The notes under the pieces were generated by a model. The model searched no databases. It worked only from the letters and a program-made list of their open reading frames with translations, and was not told the origin of the DNA. The translations under genes were made by a program, and so were the position numbers. DNA of 64,000 nucleotides from NCBI RefSeq assembly GCF_010686755.1, contig NZ_JAAGXA010000006.1, forward strand, positions 186,001 through 250,000, written 5' to 3'. This document shows, piece by piece, positions 62,141 through 64,000 of the stretch (positions are counted from its first letter, which is position 1; each line of letters begins with the position of its first letter). The DNA comes from Nocardioides zeae. GTDB taxonomy: Bacteria > Actinomycetota > Actinomycetes > Propionibacteriales > Nocardioidaceae.

Positions 62141-63613
62141 TCAGGTGTTGTCGGGCTCGCGACCTGGACCCGGTGGCGGCCACGGTCGGGTGCCGTCGCG
62201 GTCGACGAGGTAGCGCAGGCCCAGCGGGCTGGTCCAGATGACGGCGTTGGGCAGCTCTCCGGCGCTGGGGTCGGTGGGCCGGTAGGTCCACCGTTTCCCT
62301 GTTGCCATCTCGCGGTGGGTCTTCATGCGGTGGTGGCGTCGGCAGAGCGGGAACAGGTTCCGGGTGGAGGTCTGGCCGGGTGGGCCTTGCGGGTCGTAGG
62401 GGTGGCAGTGGTCGAGGTCGGCGGTGCGTGAGCTGCGGGTGCAGTAGGGGAAGACGCACCTGGGCCAGCGGGCTCTGACGTGGTCGGCGATCCGGTCGGG
62501 CGGGTTGTAGCCGTTCACGGCCTCGTGCTTGGTGAGGTCGATGATCGGCTTGACCGTCACTCGGGTGTCGGGCAATCCGCACCAGGACTGGACCTGCTCG
62601 ACCGTCACGGCCCCGCGGGGCGCGCCTGGGGTGTCAAGGCGGGCGAGGTCGATGCCCGTCATGCCGGTGCAGGCATCGATCCCGGGACCGATCCCGTTGA
62701 GGGTGCCGGTGATCGCCGCCTGGTCGAGGTGCACGAACAGCACCACCTCGCGCCGCGCCCGGTGCACCGGTCGCGGCTCGGTCTCGGTCGTCGCTTCACC
62801 CGCGTCGTACTCCAACGTCGTCACCCCGTCGCAGCGCCGTGCGATCTCACCGAGGGCCATCGAGCGGCGGATGTCGAGGTTCGGGTCGCAGCCGAGCTCG
62901 CCCAACTGCCGGGCGACGTGCGCGATGCTCCGCTCCAGGTCGAGCGCATCAGCCAGATCCAGGGAGCCGTGGACGTTCACCGTGCCGCGCAGCGTCCCGG
63001 TCAACGGGTCCGCATAACCGACCTCGCCCAGGTCGATCGCCAGGTACCGATCCCCGTCAGCCGCATGCCGTTCGGCCTCGGTGGTCTCGGGGTCGAACCG
63101 CGTCGCGGCCTCCGCCACCAGCCGGTCGACCTCGGGACCGGTGGCCTTGCCCGCGACGTACGCAATGTGCCGGTCGACGAACCCCGCCGCGTCGAACGTC
63201 AACGTCCGCGTGGCTTGGGCGATCCGCCGGCCCCGCCACACGTCGACCTCACCCGCAGCCACCCGCGCATGCACCCGCGGCAGCCGCCAGCGCAGCTCCA
63301 CCGCATCGCCCACCAGCCGACGGGCCGCATCGAACGAACATCCCCGGGCGGCCGCGACCTCGCCGATGCAGAACTCCGCCACCACCGGCGCCCCCGGTCC
63401 ACCCAGCTCGAGGAACTGATCCCCAGCCAGAGCCTCGGCGTCCCACTCGCCCAGCGTCGTGATCGGATCACCCACCACCTCGTCCGCGGTGTGCGCCGCA
63501 GCCCAGTCACCCACCGCGACGAACGCATCAGCCTCCGCCACACGCGCAGCAGCCGTGCGCTCGCGGACCGCGTTGATCAACGCGGTCGCTGTGGTGTGGG
63601 TCCCCCGATCCAT
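62141..63613 (-). CDS. DUF222/HNH endonuclease
   Basis: 490 residues. A long N-terminal DUF222 region (EFCIGEVAAARGCSFDAARR, GLDLERSIAHVARQLGEL-like ALDLERSIAHVARQLGELGC) and a C-terminal HNH nuclease: DLDHCHPYDPQGPPGQTSTR then LFPLCRRHHRMKTHREM. Such proteins are common, multi-copy, poorly understood actinobacterial genes thought to be mobile. ATG 63613 is the first start. Function unknown; its family is often linked to homing or defence. Confidence 0.9.
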   Translation of the reverse strand: MDRGTHTTATALINAVRERTAAARVAEADAFVAVGDWAAAHTADEVVGDPITTLGEWDAEALAGDQFLELGGPGAPVVAEFCIGEVAAARGCSFDAARRLVGDAVELRWRLPRVHARVAAGEVDVWRGRRIAQATRTLTFDAAGFVDRHIAYVAGKATGPEVDRLVAEAATRFDPETTEAERHAADGDRYLAIDLGEVGYADPLTGTLRGTVNVHGSLDLADALDLERSIAHVARQLGELGCDPNLDIRRSMALGEIARRCDGVTTLEYDAGEATTETEPRPVHRARREVVLFVHLDQAAITGTLNGIGPGIDACTGMTGIDLARLDTPGAPRGAVTVEQVQSWCGLPDTRVTVKPIIDLTKHEAVNGYNPPDRIADHVRARWPRCVFPYCTRSSRTADLDHCHPYDPQGPPGQTSTRNLFPLCRRHHRMKTHREMATGKRWTYRPTDPSAGELPNAVIWTSPLGLRYLVDRDGTRPWPPPGPGREPDNT

Positions 63614-63689
63614 GCCCCCGACCCTAGTCGAACAGACATACGATCACCACCTCTGAATGGTGACCTGTGGACGACCAACCCGAGGCCGG

Positions 63690-63850
63690 CACCGAGTTGT
63701 CACGTACACAGCGACGTGTCCTCACTCGCGCCACGGCGTACATGACAACTCGACACCCCCCGACCCGCGCCATACGACCAAACGCGACGCGCCTGCCGCG
63801 CCATACGACCAACCTCGACGCACTCACCGCGGCGTACGTGACAGCTCGGC
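63690..63850. repeat. short direct and inverted repeats before the DoxX-like gene
   Basis: CGAGTTGTCACGTAC (63693-63707) is inverted as GTACATGACAACTCG (63738-63752, one mismatch), and a third variant is at 63832-63850 inside the end of the DoxX-like gene. CGCGCCATACGACCA occurs at 63766 and 63797. The second lies in a stretch that matches 39921-39942. No gene is seen in 63614-63823. Confidence 0.75.
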
Positions 63851-64000
63851 GCCACGCGGGTCGAACCACCCGCACGCCCACAACGCCGCGACCACGAGCA
63901 CCGGCTGGAAGAACAGTCGCGTCAGCCGGGCGCCGTCGGTGTCGAGGCCGAACGCGGACGTGCCCTCGACGTACTGGGCCACGTTGCCCGGGAACACCGC
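63824..64000 (-). CDS. DoxX-like membrane protein, C-terminal part
   Basis: 58 residues before a TGA at 63826. AVFPGNVAQYVEGTSAFGLD and RLTRLFFQPVLVVAALWACG match the C-terminal end of DoxX-like membrane proteins: a FPGN motif and a terminal helix. The start lies beyond the window. The last residues overlap a repeat. Function of this group is uncertain, often linked to redox or thiol stress. Confidence 0.65.
   Translation of the reverse strand, partial: AVFPGNVAQYVEGTSAFGLDTDGARLTRLFFQPVLVVAALWACGWFDPRGAELSRTPR

Noticed and set aside
63624-63881. Small 85-residue protein in the spacer before the DoxX-like gene
   Set aside because: Arg/Val-rich frame over a repeat region that overlaps the DoxX-like gene on the same strand; no ribosome site.

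Overview
This window comes from a very GC-rich actinobacterium, most likely Nocardioides or a close relative in the Nocardioidaceae. Start codons are often GTG and tightly packed genes overlap by 4 bp. Gene content and order match the actinobacterial core: pncB-clpS-DUF2017-mec-cysO-cysM-murI-MBL-rph-rdgB follows the mycobacterial arrangement, and orn is followed by tRNA-His. The genus is inferred from protein families and gene order; there is no rRNA to confirm it. I see no prophage, no insertion sequence with a transposase, no CRISPR array and no replication origin.

Layout. 1-5.8 kb: two paired acyl-CoA dehydrogenases, the manganese exporter mntP under a yybP-ykoY riboswitch, an excalibur-domain protein, an array of 151-bp repeats, and an orphan CpaB/CpaE-like pair. 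5.8-17 kb: a cupredoxin lipoprotein with a polytopic membrane protein, a wax ester synthase-like acyltransferase, pruA and the giant NAD-glutamate dehydrogenase (the last two both feed or drain glutamate). 17.2-22 kb: NAD salvage (pncB, pncA) with an enoyl-CoA hydratase, then clpS, DUF2017, a lipoprotein and a Nudix hydrolase. 22-25 kb: a three-gene flavin electron-transfer operon (FMN-binding lipoprotein, ApbE, NqrB-like/ferredoxin-reductase fusion). 25.2-30.3 kb: the CysO/CysM/Mec cysteine pathway, an NYN protein, a secreted metalloprotease-like protein, murI and a probable cAMP phosphodiesterase.

30.3-43.9 kb: a DUF559 nuclease-like gene bracketed by repeats, a two-component system beside an ABC exporter, a GDSL hydrolase, map, rph, rdgB, an acyltransferase, tRNA-Leu, bcp, and a CbiMNQO metal importer behind a Nur-type (nickel) box, then DUF3618 and GroES-like genes. 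43.9-51.7 kb: a tyrosine kinase and a phosphatase facing each other, a PqqD / HPr-kinase-like / PqqD-like trio, oxidoreductases, a YbaK deacylase, a DsbA-like protein and orn. 51.8-64 kb: tRNA-His, a MASE1/PAS histidine kinase, an FAD oxidoreductase, tRNA-Lys, an IclR-controlled ring-cleavage cluster (CoA-transferase, citryl-CoA-lyase-like protein, LigB, LigA, amidohydrolase), an HNH endonuclease and the end of a DoxX-like gene.

Three themes recur. Many promoters place a TAnnnT box 6-8 nt before the start codon, which predicts leaderless mRNAs. Convergent gene ends carry long palindromes. Several families of short dispersed or tandem repeats fill the gaps between genes. The least understood units are the PqqD/HprK-like trio, the cupredoxin/membrane pair, the repeat-bracketed DUF559 gene, the CysO with an encoded C-terminal cysteine, and the ring-cleavage cluster.
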